DNA from: Paramecium pentaurelia
Lineage: Eukaryota > Ciliophora > Oligohymenophorea > Peniculida > Parameciidae
Assembly (NCBI GenBank): GCA_905183005.1
Contig: CAJJDO010000158.1
Location: 1-64,000, forward strand
Direction: 5' to 3'
Length of the DNA stretch: 64,000 nt
Shown here piece by piece: positions 11,559 through 23,478 of the stretch (the first letter of the stretch is position 1; every line of letters begins with the position of its first letter). The notes below the pieces were generated by a model. The model did not search any database, was not told the DNA's origin, and saw nothing but the letters and a program-made list of their open reading frames with translations. The position numbers and the translations under genes were made by a program.

Positions 11559-13741
11559 TCAATTTTAAAATTAAGCCTTGAAATTGACTTTTCTTAAAAA
11601 TTCAATTTCTTCATCCCATCTATTCATATTCTATAGAGTCACTGCTACAAACATATACGGTTTACTTTTTACCTTTACCATAATAGTAATCCTGATTTAA
11701 TGGACTTATCTAGATTGCTAAATCATAATAATTTAAAGCTTCTTCAAATTGATTCATTTTATCTAAAGTTATTGCTAAAGTGGCTATTGTTTATATTACC
11801 TCTATTGTAGAAGTAACTTGAATTTTCTGGATTTTTCTCTATAGCTGAATCATAACATTGCAATGCTTCTTCAAATCTATTCATTTTATCTAAAGTGTTT
11901 GCTTCATATTATTCTTATTAAATTCTACCTTTGTTATTATAAAATTCTGGGTTCTCTGGGTTCTTCTCAATAGCTAAATCATAAAATAATAATGCTTGTT
12001 CGTATCTTTCTATTTTATCTAAAGTATTTGCTTTATATATTGATGTTATATATAAACCTTTGTTATCATAATAACCTGGATTTTTTGGGTTTTTCTCAAT
12101 AGCTGAATCATAACATAACAACGCTTCTTGAAATCTATTCATTTTATCTAAAGTATTTGCTACATATTATTCTTATTAAATTTTACCTTTGTTATTAAAA
12201 AATTCTGGGTTCTCTGGGTTCTTCTCAATAGCTAAATCATAATAGTATAATGCATCTTCATATCTGTTCATTTTATCTAATGTAACCGCTTAGAGTAGGG
12301 ATATTCAAATTACCTTTGTTATTATAAAAATTTGGATTTTCTGGGTTTTTTTCAATAGCTGAATCATAAAATTGCAATGCCTCTTCAAATCTATTCAATT
12401 TCGTTAAAGCAATTGCTGCAAAATTTTACTAGTCCAAAAATACCTTTATGATTATAGGAGTCTGAATTTTTTAAGTCATTCTAAATAGCTGACTCATAAA
12501 TTTTTAGTGCCTCTTCTAATCTATTCATTTTATCTAGAGTTATTGCTATGAAAGGTTTGCATGATTTATGTTACCTTTATTCAACAAGCTGGCTGAATTT
12601 TCTGGATTATTCATAAAAGCTAGATCATAACATTATAATGCCTCTTCAAACCTGTTGATTTCGGTTAAAGCATTTCCTAAAATATTGAAGTAAAGATACA
12701 CCTTTGTTATGATATATGATTGAATTTTGTGGGCTAATCAAAATTGCTTAATCATAATAAATTAATGCTTCTTCAAATTTATTCATTCTGCTTAAAATCA
12801 TCGCTACAAATGAATCATTTTTAATTCACCTTTATTAAAGAAATAATCAGAATTTTCTGGGTTTGCAGAAATAGCTTAATCATAATTGTTCAATGCCTCA
12901 GAAAATTTATTTAATGTCTTTAAGAGAATTGCTAGTAAAGTTAATACTGTATACCTTTGCCATTATAATATTCTGAGTTTAAAGAGTTTTTATTAATTGC
13001 TAAATCATAAAATTGCAATGCTTCTTCGAATCTATTCATTTAACTTAAAGTTTTTGCTTAATATTGTTGAAGTCATGATATACCTTTATTATAATAATAG
13101 TCTGAATTTTCTTAATTTTTTTAAATAGCTAAATTATAATGTTCTAATGCTTCTTCAAATCTATTCATTTTCCCTAAAGTATTTGCTGAAATAATATAAA
13201 GTAATAATATACCTTTGTTATTATATAAGTCAGATTTGTTTGGGTTTTACAGAATAGCCTAGTCATAAAATTATAATGCTTCATCAAATCTATTCAATTT
13301 ATCTAATGTATCAGCTTTGTAAGGATTAAAGGACAAAAATACCTTTGTTGTTAAAATAATCTGAATTTTCTGAATTTTTTAAAATTGCCAAATCATAATA
13401 TTCCAATGCTTCTTCTAATCTATTCATTCTAACTAAAGTATTTCCTACATAATGACACATAAATGTTTTTTACCTTTGCTATGAAAAAATTCTGGATTTT
13501 CTGGGTTTTCTAGGTCCTTTTCAAGAACAGAATTATATAATTTTAATGTTTCTTCAAAATTATTCACTTTATTTAAATTATTTACTATTAAAAAGCCATT
13601 TGAATTTTAATTTCTATCTTTCTTATTATTCTCATTTTTGAAATATTTTTTCGCTTCAATCAATTCTTCTTTATACTATTTACATGCTTAAATTTTTACA
13701 ACTATTTTAGAAATTTTCTTGCCTTTTGCTGACTGAATCAT
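11559..13741 (-). CDS. TPR protein with one intron per repeat
   Basis: ATG at 13741, TGA at 11561-11559. Splicing 15 introns (29, 28, 27, 27, 23, 26, 25, 29, 28, 25, 27, 27, 27, 25, 28 nt in gene order) leaves 1782 nt = 593 residues with no stop. After a basic N-terminal 60 residues come about 15 tetratricopeptide repeats of exactly 34 residues (consensus A-x-TLDKMNRFEEAL-x-YDxAIEKNPENP-x-YYNNK) and a short partial repeat. Each intron interrupts the same K|A/G codon in phase 1, so every exon is one 102-nt TPR. TPR arrays are protein-binding superhelices. The start is the first in-frame ATG. An upstream ATG at 13884 opens a different frame (MNKTLLSGKVVF) that would need a frameshift, so the true N-terminus may be longer or damaged. 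Confidence 0.85.
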
Positions 13742-14670
13742 AATTGTTTTTGACTTAAGCCCATTTTTCGCTAATATATTTTTTGACAACCACTTAATTA
13801 GATTCAATTAAACAATTATGTTTTACACTTAAAATAATCTTTCCTTATAAAAACAACCTTCCCTGATAGCAATGTTTTATTCATTTTAATGTTTTATTAA
13901 TCTCTATAGATAGTTATATCTAATAAGTAGACTAACATCATTCATAAAAGCCTTTAGGTTTTAATTTTTCATTTATATGCTTACTTCTTTTCTTTTCAAG
14001 TCATCATCACTCATAAACATTTTTTGATTCAAAATTATTTTCTTTTAATTATTTAATTTGATAGTTTCATTTAAATATTATGATAGTCAGAATATTAAAC
14101 TTGAGGCAATCTCTAACATGCATGATATAGATGTAAATAGAGGTTTGATTTTTTTGAATCAAATCTAACAATCAATTATATTTTTGAATCATAAAAATGA
14201 AGTTGTAAAAGACAAGATATGAAAGTTATTAATCATTTAACTTAAGCCAAAAATTATGAAATTTTATTTTTTTTGCTGAATAGAAAGTTTTACTATTGAA
14301 AGAAATTATTTTTACAAAGTCAAAATAAATAACATAATTAAAAAAAATATCAAAGCACAAAACTTTGCACAGCTTAAACAACTTTGCTTAAATATTTTCT
14401 ATTTAAGAAAATGCTGCTGTCATATTTATTCCAATTGAATTTTTGATTAATTTTTTTTTCATTAATTTAATCCAAAAAAATAGTAATTTTAATATATTCT
14501 CTTAAAAATAACAAAACATTTAATACAAATGAACTCTAGTTTCTAAAAAATTAGTAAAAGTACTATCATGATTAAAGGACTTTTTTTTTGTCAGAATTAA
14601 TTTTAAATCCTCTTAGAATTATAAGAATAAAAATGGATTAATTCATATTTCCTATATAACCTTTCTATTC
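13742..14670. other. AT-rich, no gene seen
   Basis: Apart from the possible lost N-terminal extension of the TPR gene (13742-13884, minus) nothing is supported here. Confidence 0.45.
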
Positions 14671-14679
14671 ACTAAATGA

Positions 14680-15540
14680 AATGGGGATAAGTCTTAAGAA
14701 AAAATTAAACTAGTCTTCCAAAATTTTACTTACTATATTTCATGTTTATATACTCTTTTAATCTACAAAAATTATAAGTCTTTTCGTATGGTCTGAATTT
14801 ATTTCCCCTAAATAGTTCATATGATTTTTTCTATTTAACCCGTAATTTTTGTGAAGCATCATCACTTCTATCTATTTACTTAAGTAATTTCTTAGGCTAT
14901 AAAGCCCCATAATAATAGTTCAGAACATTTTAATTCCTAAAAGTGGAACCATTAAATATATTATTATAAGTTTTTAACTTTTTACTTGCAAAAAAAACAA
15001 CTGATTATTATTATTACACTTTAAAGTGAGTAATTGTAAAAATCACAAAAAGAATTAATACACTATTTTTATAAAATGAAATAATTTAAAGACGCATCCA
15101 ATTTTTATCTTTAAAAGGGTTTATGTTAAAATGGAAAACAGATGCTGAATATTATTTCCAATTTAGATTTATGAAATTCAGTTGAATAATTTAAACTTTA
15201 AAGGCATAGCTAATTTTTTGTAATTGGATTGAGATATGCAGTACATGGATGCAAAAATATTCTAATGGCTACCCTTAAAAGTCTTTAAACTTTTTAACTT
15301 ATGTGCAGAAGACTCTTATCCATCATCAAAACAAATTTCCTCCTTAATAATGTTAATAAAGTCCTTTAATAAGATAAATCAGATGTAGAGTATATGTAAA
15401 CTAATTTGCATAGCCTTACATGGCTCAATTAGCTATAAAACCATTCGAGCCATTTCTTCAAAGATTCATGATTTTTTTTTTCATTATTTAACATCTTCGC
15501 AATACTTTGATGAGCGAATATCTTTTTTCAAGGTTTTAAT
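14680..15540 (-). pseudogene. unrecognised minus-strand coding relic
   Basis: Minus-strand frames here are unusually long for this region: about 15530-15030 is open with no TGA, and about 14910-14690 is open in another frame. Phrases such as WLEWFYSQLSHVRLC and FRPYEKTYNFCRLKEYI look protein-like. There is no convincing ATG start, the frame changes, and I recognise no family. TGA is rare in AT-rich DNA, so an open frame of about 170 codons can occur by chance; the plus strand also has a 115-codon frame at 15236-15582. Confidence 0.3.
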
Positions 15541-15582
15541 TATTTTATATTTACTTTATCTAAAAAGACAAAGTTGACTTTT

Positions 15583-17836
15583 TCAGTATTTTGGCTTAAG
15601 TAAGGAATTGAGTATTAATAGATTTTTTATAGAATCTTAATTTACCTTTTGATTTGACTATTTGAGTTGGCATTTAAATATTTTTTATTTAGAATATAGA
15701 CTATTATTTGTAAATTGTATAATATTTATGATTTTTATAAGTAACTCATTTTTTTTGCACAATTTTTGAATCTTTTTATTTTAATTTAACAATTATTTTT
15801 TTACAATCATGATTCATTTTTCTGACACATTCATTACTTAAATGACTTTGTTGTATATGGCAAAGATGATAGAAAAGTTTACATATAAAAGAACAAATGT
15901 TATGACTCAAATGTTACCTTTGTGTCAGTATCTTATAATTATAAATTTAAAATTTACAAATTACTTAATTTTTCATTCATTTAAAATATCAATATTATTG
16001 TTAAATAAATTATGTTAATATAAATTGAAAATTACATACATAAAAATAGTTACTTTCATCAAAAATACAATGTATTAAAAAAAAAATAAAACACTTAATG
16101 AGAAAAAAAGGATTATGTTGTAGATTAATAAATTAATAACTAATACCTATAGAAAAATATATATGAAAAATAAACTAATTTTCGAAATAATGATTTACTT
16201 ATCATTAACAAGATATAATTAAATTTTCTAGAATTTCTAATTTTCCAAAATACCTAAATCTATTTACTCGAAAAGAAGTTTAAGATATATAACAATAATA
16301 AGAAAAGCAAGCTTAATACTGTATATCTTATAAAATGTCAATGCAATTCAAAAATTATTTAAAAAATAATTAACAGAAGATTTTCATTAACTTATTACTT
16401 CAAAAAATAATAAATTAGTTAAGAATCTTTGCAACAAAGCGAAATTCTCGCTACTGCAGAAATATATATATTTACTAAAAAATTATCAAACTCATATTAA
16501 ACAATTACATAATAGGGGGAAGTACCCTGATTTTGTAAGAAAGTTTTCAATAAATCATAATAATATAAATTGTGATTTTAATAAATTGAAAAAAGTAATT
16601 GACCTCAAAAGTGAAAGAAAGCTAAAAAGTTAGCTTTTTTTCTCAATTAGCGAAATATTGAATAAATAAAAATATTTGCTTAAATAAATGAAAATTTCAA
16701 AAATGAAGTGCATAAATATATTCTAAATGAAAGTTCTCAATAAATTAATGTTGGAACTTTCACAATAAAGATAAAAACTGAATTTAACCTCTAATACGAG
16801 AGAATGAGGCACCTAACATGCATAATTATTGAAAAAAATCATCATAGATAAATGATAAGATAAATTTTAAATCAATAGTAAGTAAAGAATGATCTTACTT
16901 TTTCTCTTAATTTATAATTCTAAATTAACATTTTTGAAGAGCTCTGTATTTTTTAGTTTTGATTATATTTAGTTCATTGAATATATTTGAATTATTTTAA
17001 TTTGATTCAAGAATATTAATCCTAAAAATAATAGATTAAAACTTCTTTGATATTGGTCTTAAAAATGAAAATAAATTTATATTAATGTAGTTTTGGAAAT
17101 TCATCTTGCTTATACTTTTCATATTGAAAATTAAATCGTCTCAAATTAAATTAAAATTTAGAATTTTTTTATTCAACAAAAATGGGTTAATCAAAATCTT
17201 TCAGGCATCTTCTAAGCATCCAATCCATATTTCTTATTTTTTTACAATTAAATTATATTTTTCTTTATTTTTTAATTGATTAATTAATACATGGAATATG
17301 AGATTGAAAAGGAATACTTCCAAATGAAATACCTTCTTGTTATTAAATTGATGCTCTTAAAAAGCATGAATGATGGATTGAAATTAGTATTTTTTTGTAA
17401 GTTTTGAACTTAAATATATACATATTTTCAAAATTATAATTATTTTATTCATCAATTTGAGGAAAATGAAGATCATCAAATAAATAATTTGTTTAATTTT
17501 CATTACTTATAAATACAAAATTTGAATTTATCTTTATCCATCTATATCTTACCTTTGAATAATGACAAAATCAATTATCTAATAATTGCGCTTTAATGAT
17601 TTATGCAGCCTATTCAAAATTTATTTCTACTTATATGATTCTATATCAATAGAATAATTTTATAATAATATTTATAATATATATTATAAATGATTGATAT
17701 TATTGTTTTATAGGAAAGTTATAATTAAAATCAATCAAAAAATTGTTCTAACTATTTTTCAATTAGAGTACAATATTAATTGTCAATTAGTACAGGTGTT
17801 TCAGATCGAAAAAAATAAATATATAGGGTTTAATTT
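15583..17836. other. AT-rich, no gene seen
   Basis: No supported gene, RNA or repeat on either strand. Confidence 0.45.
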
Positions 17837-18688
17837 TCAAATTTAGAATGAAACTATAAGAATGTTAAAATAGGTTACCCATCCCGTTATTGAAATATCA
17901 GATTCATAATTTCCTCTTCCTTAAATAGAGTTAGCCTTGAATTCACCTATGTATCTTGTATTATCATTAAAAATTAATTCCCCTTTTCCGTGCATTTTTC
18001 CTTTACACACACTTCCTTTGTATATGCACTTATTTGCATACTCAAACTGTCCATGGCCTTAAATTTTACCTTCACTAAACTGCCCTTTATAAATTGTTCC
18101 ATTTTTTCTAATTTCAGTTCCCTCTCCTGTTAATTTATTATTAAGCCAAAATCCACTCACTTATTTTTTAGAGTTCACAAATCTTCCCAATCCATTCGCA
18201 ATATTATTAAGAAAATTACCAACAAAACTACTTTTATATCTAATATTTACTAATCTCCATTAGGATATATCATACGAGCTCTTCCAGTCAATTAATTATC
18301 AACCCAGGTCCTAAGGAATGAAAATTTGTATTAATACCCTTCCAATAAGTTCCCTTCCTTTGGCCAATGCTATTTTCCAACACCTTGTCTTTTCCCATTG
18401 ACTACTTATCCAAAATATATGCTTTGGTCTTGCATAAGCAAATACTGGCCTTAAATATTTTAGAATAATTCTCCAAGTTCATCATATACTTCCTAGACTT
18501 TAGGAAGAAAATCGCCTAAACTGCATATATTCATTCCAATTTATAGGAATTAATCTTAAGAATCAGACAGATCTGCTTCTGTTTATATAGTTGTATGATT
18601 ATCTTAAATATTTTCCAAAAGTACATTAGTCTGGTAATTTAATATTAAATTGCTTTATGTCCTACTCTTTATTTGTTACACAACCCAT
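17837..18688 (-). CDS. MORN-repeat protein, possibly N-myristoylated
   Basis: ATG at 18688; introns of 22 nt (18624-18603), 27 nt and 20 nt are removed, leaving 783 nt = 260 residues, TGA at 17839-17837. The N-terminus MGCVTNKE has Gly2 and Cys3 as in N-myristoylated and palmitoylated proteins (inference). From about residue 75 the chain is built of MORN repeats (G-x-G-x-x...Y-x-G-x-F pattern: GKRQGVGK, TGRARMIYPNGD, NNIANGLGRF, TGEGTEIRKNG, GHGQFEYANK, GKGELIFND). MORN repeats tether proteins to membranes or scaffolds. The 20-nt intron falls inside a MORN repeat and restores it exactly. A further 25-nt intron near the C-terminus is possible and would change only the last residues. Confidence 0.85.
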
Positions 18689-19170
18689 TTTAATTGTATA
18701 CAATAATTTTATATAAAAACAAAACCAATCAAATGTTTAACTTTTTATTAATCCAAACTTAATTTACTTAGATATCTTTTAACTAAACACTATTTACATA
18801 AGTTTTAATTCTATATATGAAATCAGTATTTCTATTTATCGATCTTAAAACTTGTAAATGATTTAGGTCTAAGATTTGATTTTCTTTATTTTGAGTTTTT
18901 CTAATAACAAAGAATTAAAGTAAAACAATATTTGAATATTTTATTGATTTTGTTAGAGATAAGTAATAATTTTTTCGATATTTAATTCTAAAAATATCCA
19001 AAAATTCTAAAGTTATAAATTCAAACAAAAATAATAATTAAGGATAATTAGAGAGCGATTGAATAGTTCATCTTTAATAATTTATAGAATTAAGATAAAG
19101 GATTTATCATTAATCATTTATCTATTTTAGTGATCAAATATATTAATTACTGAATTATTTATATAATTAA
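18689..19170. promoter_or_regulatory. divergent intergenic spacer
   Basis: 480 bp between the starts of two divergent genes (MORN protein left, phosphatase right), so it should carry both promoters. It is almost pure A/T; no motif stands out. Confidence 0.4.
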
Positions 19171-20445
19171 ATGAGTTTAACACGAAATGGGTCTAAAATG
19201 TCAAGACATGGAAGATTTACTAATTCTCAAATATTGGATTTAAAGAAGAATAAAATATTTCCTCAATCCAGTAAACATTCAGATTCTCCAACTGGAATTT
19301 TTATGAGTGCATCAAAAGCCCCAGATTATGGATAAGCGCATTTATTAAATAATGATGCACTAAAAAACAAGATCAAAGAAAAGAGAATCCAAAAATCAAT
19401 TGATACTGAAGTGTTATTGAATAAATTGGTTACTAGAGTAGAATCTAAAATTGCTTAATCTCCCTTTAAAAAGAAGATGTTGGCAATTAATCCAACGATC
19501 GAAATTCCTTCTCAATTAAAACCATATTCCCTTACTCCATAGTCTCGAATATCAACATTCTAAATCTAAAGTCCAACTTCGAAGCCTAGATCGTCAAGCC
19601 AAAACAAAAGAATAGAAATTTATTATTTAAGTAAATTGTAAAAAGCATTTGACAGCAATGGATCAGACTACTTTTCTCGTATTTATCGAGAACATTTCCA
19701 TCAAACTTATTAAGGATTAAATCATAGATTTTTTCCCTAAAATAATAATGATTATAATAGATCAAATAAGTTGACAAAAAAGTGTTAATGTAAATTAAGT
19801 TTAATAAAATAGAATAAATAACACTTTTCTTTGATTTGGATGAAACATTAGTACATTGTAATGAAAATCCATCAATGCCTTGTGATGTGATATTGGATAT
19901 AAATGTATCAAAGAATCAAATTGTAAAAGCTGGAATTAATATTCGTCCTTATGCAAAAGAATTGTTAAAAAACTTATCTAAAAGTTTTGAAATAATAATT
20001 TTTACAGCTTCTCATAGTTGCTATGCAGAAAAAGTATTTGTAATTTTATGATTAGGTTTGTAATTTTTTGGATCCAGAGTAAAGTATTATAAGTCATCGT
20101 TTGTATCGTGATAGTTGTACTCTTACAAATAATTCATTGTACACTAAAGACTTGAAAATCTTTTGTGATAATACAAATAGACCATTAAGTTAAGTAGCTT
20201 TGATTGATAATGCTTCTTATTCATATGCATGGTAATTGGATAATGGAATTCCAATCATTCCATTTTATGATAATAAGGAGGATAAAGAATTGTTAGATTT
20301 AGAGAAATATCTTAAAAATATGATAGGAACAATAGATGTTAGAGAATTCAATAAAAGTCATTTAAAATTAAATCTGTTCATAGATCAAAGGGGACCTTAC
20401 AAAGTATTAGAAAATTTGTTTGGAAAGTAACAATAACCATAATGA
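19171..20445 (+). CDS. FCP1/NIF (SCP-type) family protein phosphatase
   Basis: ATG at 19171; introns 19790-19812 (23 nt) and 20034-20055 (22 nt); TGA at 20443; 409 residues. About 210 N-terminal residues are basic, Ser/Pro-rich and look disordered. The catalytic domain begins with LFFDLDETLVH, the D-x-D-x-T signature of HAD-superfamily Ser/Thr phosphatases. It continues with R-P-x-A-x-E-LL, IFTASHSCYAEKV, NFLDPE, SHRLYRDSC and the C-terminal VALIDNASYSYAW...NGIPI block typical of SCP/FCP1-type enzymes. Family members dephosphorylate RNA polymerase II CTD or other phosphoserines; the real substrate is unknown. The first intron lies just before the catalytic motif. Confidence 0.92.
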
Positions 20446-20564
20446 ACATCATTTATCTTTTTTAATTATATTGTGAAAAAATCTGTCTCTATCTATAAAA
20501 ATTAATTGTCACAAATTAAAGGTGAATTTGATTTTAAAATTAAAGATTTTAAATATTCTTTAAA

Positions 20565-21387
20565 ATGTCGTAAAAGAAAGCTTAAATTTAAGTGGAGTAT
20601 GCAATTCTAATAATTTAGATAAAAAGTGCCAGAGAGTATTGTTAAGAAAACATAAAGAGATTCAAAATTAAGAGATCTTGTTGTTAAAAGAAGAGCAGAA
20701 AGATTGGGATAAAACAAAGCAAGAAGAGCTTAATTAGAGAAGAATGCCTAAGCTTATGAAGCAGAATACAAGGCAACAGAAAAGAGTTTAATTGATAACA
20801 TTCGTAAGGCAAAGACTGAAGGTGGATTTTATGTTCCAGCTGAGGCTAAATTGATGCTTATAATTAGAATTAGAGGGTAAATAATTAATAATTTAAGTTA
20901 GTATCAATACGTTGAACCCATAAGTGAGATAAACTCTAAGACTTTTGAAATTGAGACAATTGCATAATGCTGCATTTGTTAGAATCAATAAAGCAACAAT
21001 TGAAATGATTAGAAAAGTAGAGCCATATATCACTTATGGATATCCATCAAGAACAGTGATTAAGAATTTAATTTACAAGAGAGGATATGCCAAAGTGAAT
21101 GGTCAAAGAATTCCATTGACTTAAAATACAATTATTGATTAATAACTTGGAAAATATGGTATTCATGGCATTGAAGATCTTATTCATGAAATCACTACTG
21201 TAGGACCACATTTCAAAGAAGCAAACAGATTTTTATGGTATTATTATGAAATTATATATAAAATAGGGCATTTAAATTAAGAGGACCAAGAGGAGGATTC
21301 ATTGCTAAGAGAAAATCATTCATTAACCAAGGAGATTGGGGAAATAGAGAAGATCTTATCAATGATCTTGCCAAAAGAATGATCTGA
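20565..21387 (+). CDS. RPL7: 60S ribosomal protein L7 (uL30)
   Basis: ATG at 20565; three introns, 20597-20618 (22), 20877-20901 (25) and 21238-21266 (29 nt); TGA at 21385; 248 residues, the usual length for eukaryotic L7. Diagnostic segments are KTEGGFYVPAEAKLMLIIRIRG, LRLLKLRQLHNAAFVRINKA, MIRKVEPYITYGYPS and the C-terminal LRGPRGGFIAKRKSF. The product is a structural protein of the large cytosolic ribosomal subunit. The gene starts only 120 bp after the phosphatase stop and in the same direction. The first donor is the second of two GT sites (GTGGA|GTATG); only that choice keeps the frame. Confidence 0.97.
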
Positions 21388-21538
21388 CAATTGAGTAGAT
21401 TAATATCAATACAGTATAATAAATACATTAACTTATTAAATCAATGTTATGCAGGATTCAAATTGAAATCTGCTAAGTATATTATATAAAAAATGTAAAA
21501 ACTATAAAAACAGTGTTATTATAAATAAACAAATAAAT

Positions 21539-23425
21539 ATGTCTGAAGATTGGACTACTAAATAAATTGACAAATATATCATAGTCAATAAGAAGTTAGG
21601 GAGTGGAGCCTTTGGTACTGTGTATAGAGGATTTAAAAAAAATGATGAAACAAAACAAGTTGCTGTGAAGGCAATTTCGATAGCTGTAATAATATATGAA
21701 TAATCATTTAGAGTATCAAAGATTCGGCCAAGATGGTAGAACATATTAAAAGAGAAATTTCAATTTTATAATAGGCTAATAATCCTCATATTGTCAAATT
21801 ATATGATGTTGCTCGAACACCACATTATTTGTATTTATTCTTGGAGTATTGTCATGATGGAGACTTAAAAAAGTATTTATCAACTAAATATGGAAGAAGG
21901 CTTAGCGAAGTATTATATTGATTTATTTTTTAGGTTGAAGCAGTAATTTTCTTGAAGCATTTAGTTGAAGGATTTCGAACACTTTACTAACTTAAAATTA
22001 TACATAGAGATATAAAGCCAGCCAACATATTATTGCATAAAGGAGTTGCGAAAATTACAGATTTTGGCTTTGCTAGAGTAATTGATACTGGAATGAACGG
22101 TAATACATTCATCCATATAAATTAGATCCCGCTTACTTTTCAAGAGTTGGATCACCTCTTTATATGGCTCCACAAATACTTGAAGGTTAGCCATTTTCAT
22201 CTAAATGTGATGTTTGGTCTATGGGAATTATGTTGTTTGAGATGCTATATGGCAAACCACCTTGGGATGGAGATAACTAATATAGTCTATTACAAAATAT
22301 TAAGAAAACTGCCTTAGTAATACCAGATGCTCCTGTTAGAAGTGATAAAATCAAGCAATTGTTAAAACATATGTTAGTTGTATAAGAAAAAGTAAATCAA
22401 TTATCATTATCTTTAGGATAGGTACTCATGGGAATAAATATTTCATCATGAAATCATTCAAATCCAAGAAGCATAAATTAAAAATAATTTAGAATAATTG
22501 ATGAAAGAAAAGGATGAATTATCAAGATCAGAGAGTTTAAATAAATTATATATGGAAATGAATTTAGTTGTTGGATATCTTGATTAACCTGAATAAATTA
22601 TACAAGAACCTTCCTCTCCTTAATCTGCTTAGAGTACTGAGGAAAAATAATCAATTGATGATATTAATCATGAAAAAGTATTCCATATTATATTATTAGG
22701 GATTACAAATTATAAATCAATATGATACTGAATAAAAAAGACGCAAAGCTATGCTAAAATATAATACATATTTTTTATTTGAAAGAAATATTGCATTCTT
22801 TTTTAATTATGTCATCCAAAAGGTAATTAAGATGTCACATCAAGGAATTTTGAAATTAAGTTAAGAACTTTACTATACGACAATATTTTGTATCTCCAAA
22901 AACTAAAATGTACATCTCAAAAGAATGTCTGATTAATTAATGTCCAAAAACCCAGAAAAATTTGATAGAGAAACTTGGGGAAGATATTTAATCAGTTAAG
23001 AATATAAAAAAATATTAACTGTTACTAAAAATGATATTAAACATACAGAAGATTTTTATTTAGAAATTTATAAGAAAGAAAAATAAATAATTGAAAAGGA
23101 GTTAGCCTAACCTGATAATAAAAGAGCATCAAAAATAAAGTAAGTATTAGATGTTAATTTTGATTAAAATCCATTCTTTTAACAATTATATTAATAAGTT
23201 GTGTAAGAAAGTTTAGAAACTATTAAATCTACAATCAAGTAAACTAAAGAAACTGATTCAGTTTATAAAGATTTATTGTAATTAGGATGGTTTTTAGTTA
23301 TTTGCTTAAATCCATATTTAGAATTTAAAGATATTAATATGGATTTTAATTAGTTTTATGAGGAAATGTAAACATTAACAGAAGCCTAACTTTAAGAAAA
23401 AATTGGTAAACGTTTAGATTTATGA
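21539..23425 (+). CDS. ULK/ATG1-like Ser/Thr protein kinase
   Basis: ATG at 21539; introns of 26 (21686-21711), 24, 26, 25 and 22 nt; TGA at 23423; 587 residues. The kinase domain (about residues 10-270) is complete: Gly loop LGSGAFGTVYRG, Lys in VAVKAI, catalytic loop IIHRDIKPANILL, DFGFARV, and SPLYMAPQIL in place of the APE. The order KPAN, the G-S-P-L-Y-M-A-P activation loop and the GKPPWDG subdomain resemble ULK/ATG1 kinases, which control autophagy. The C-terminal 300 residues are helical and Gln/Glu-rich, like the tail that binds partners in that family, but I cannot match them in detail. A divergent ULK-group kinase is the safest call. Confidence 0.88.
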
Positions 23426-23478
23426 GTTTTTATATCAATATTATATTAAATATCTGATAACTTTATCTCATTTAAAAA

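Noticed and set aside
15236..15582. 115-codon plus-strand ORF.
   Set aside because: No family resemblance, no splice continuation, and the opposite strand is equally open; chance is likely given few TGA codons.
16620..16641. AGCTAA-AAAG-TTAGCT hairpin followed by a T run, like a bacterial intrinsic terminator.
   Set aside because: The DNA is eukaryotic nuclear, there is no gene reading into it, and a six-base palindrome before T's is expected by chance in AT-rich sequence.
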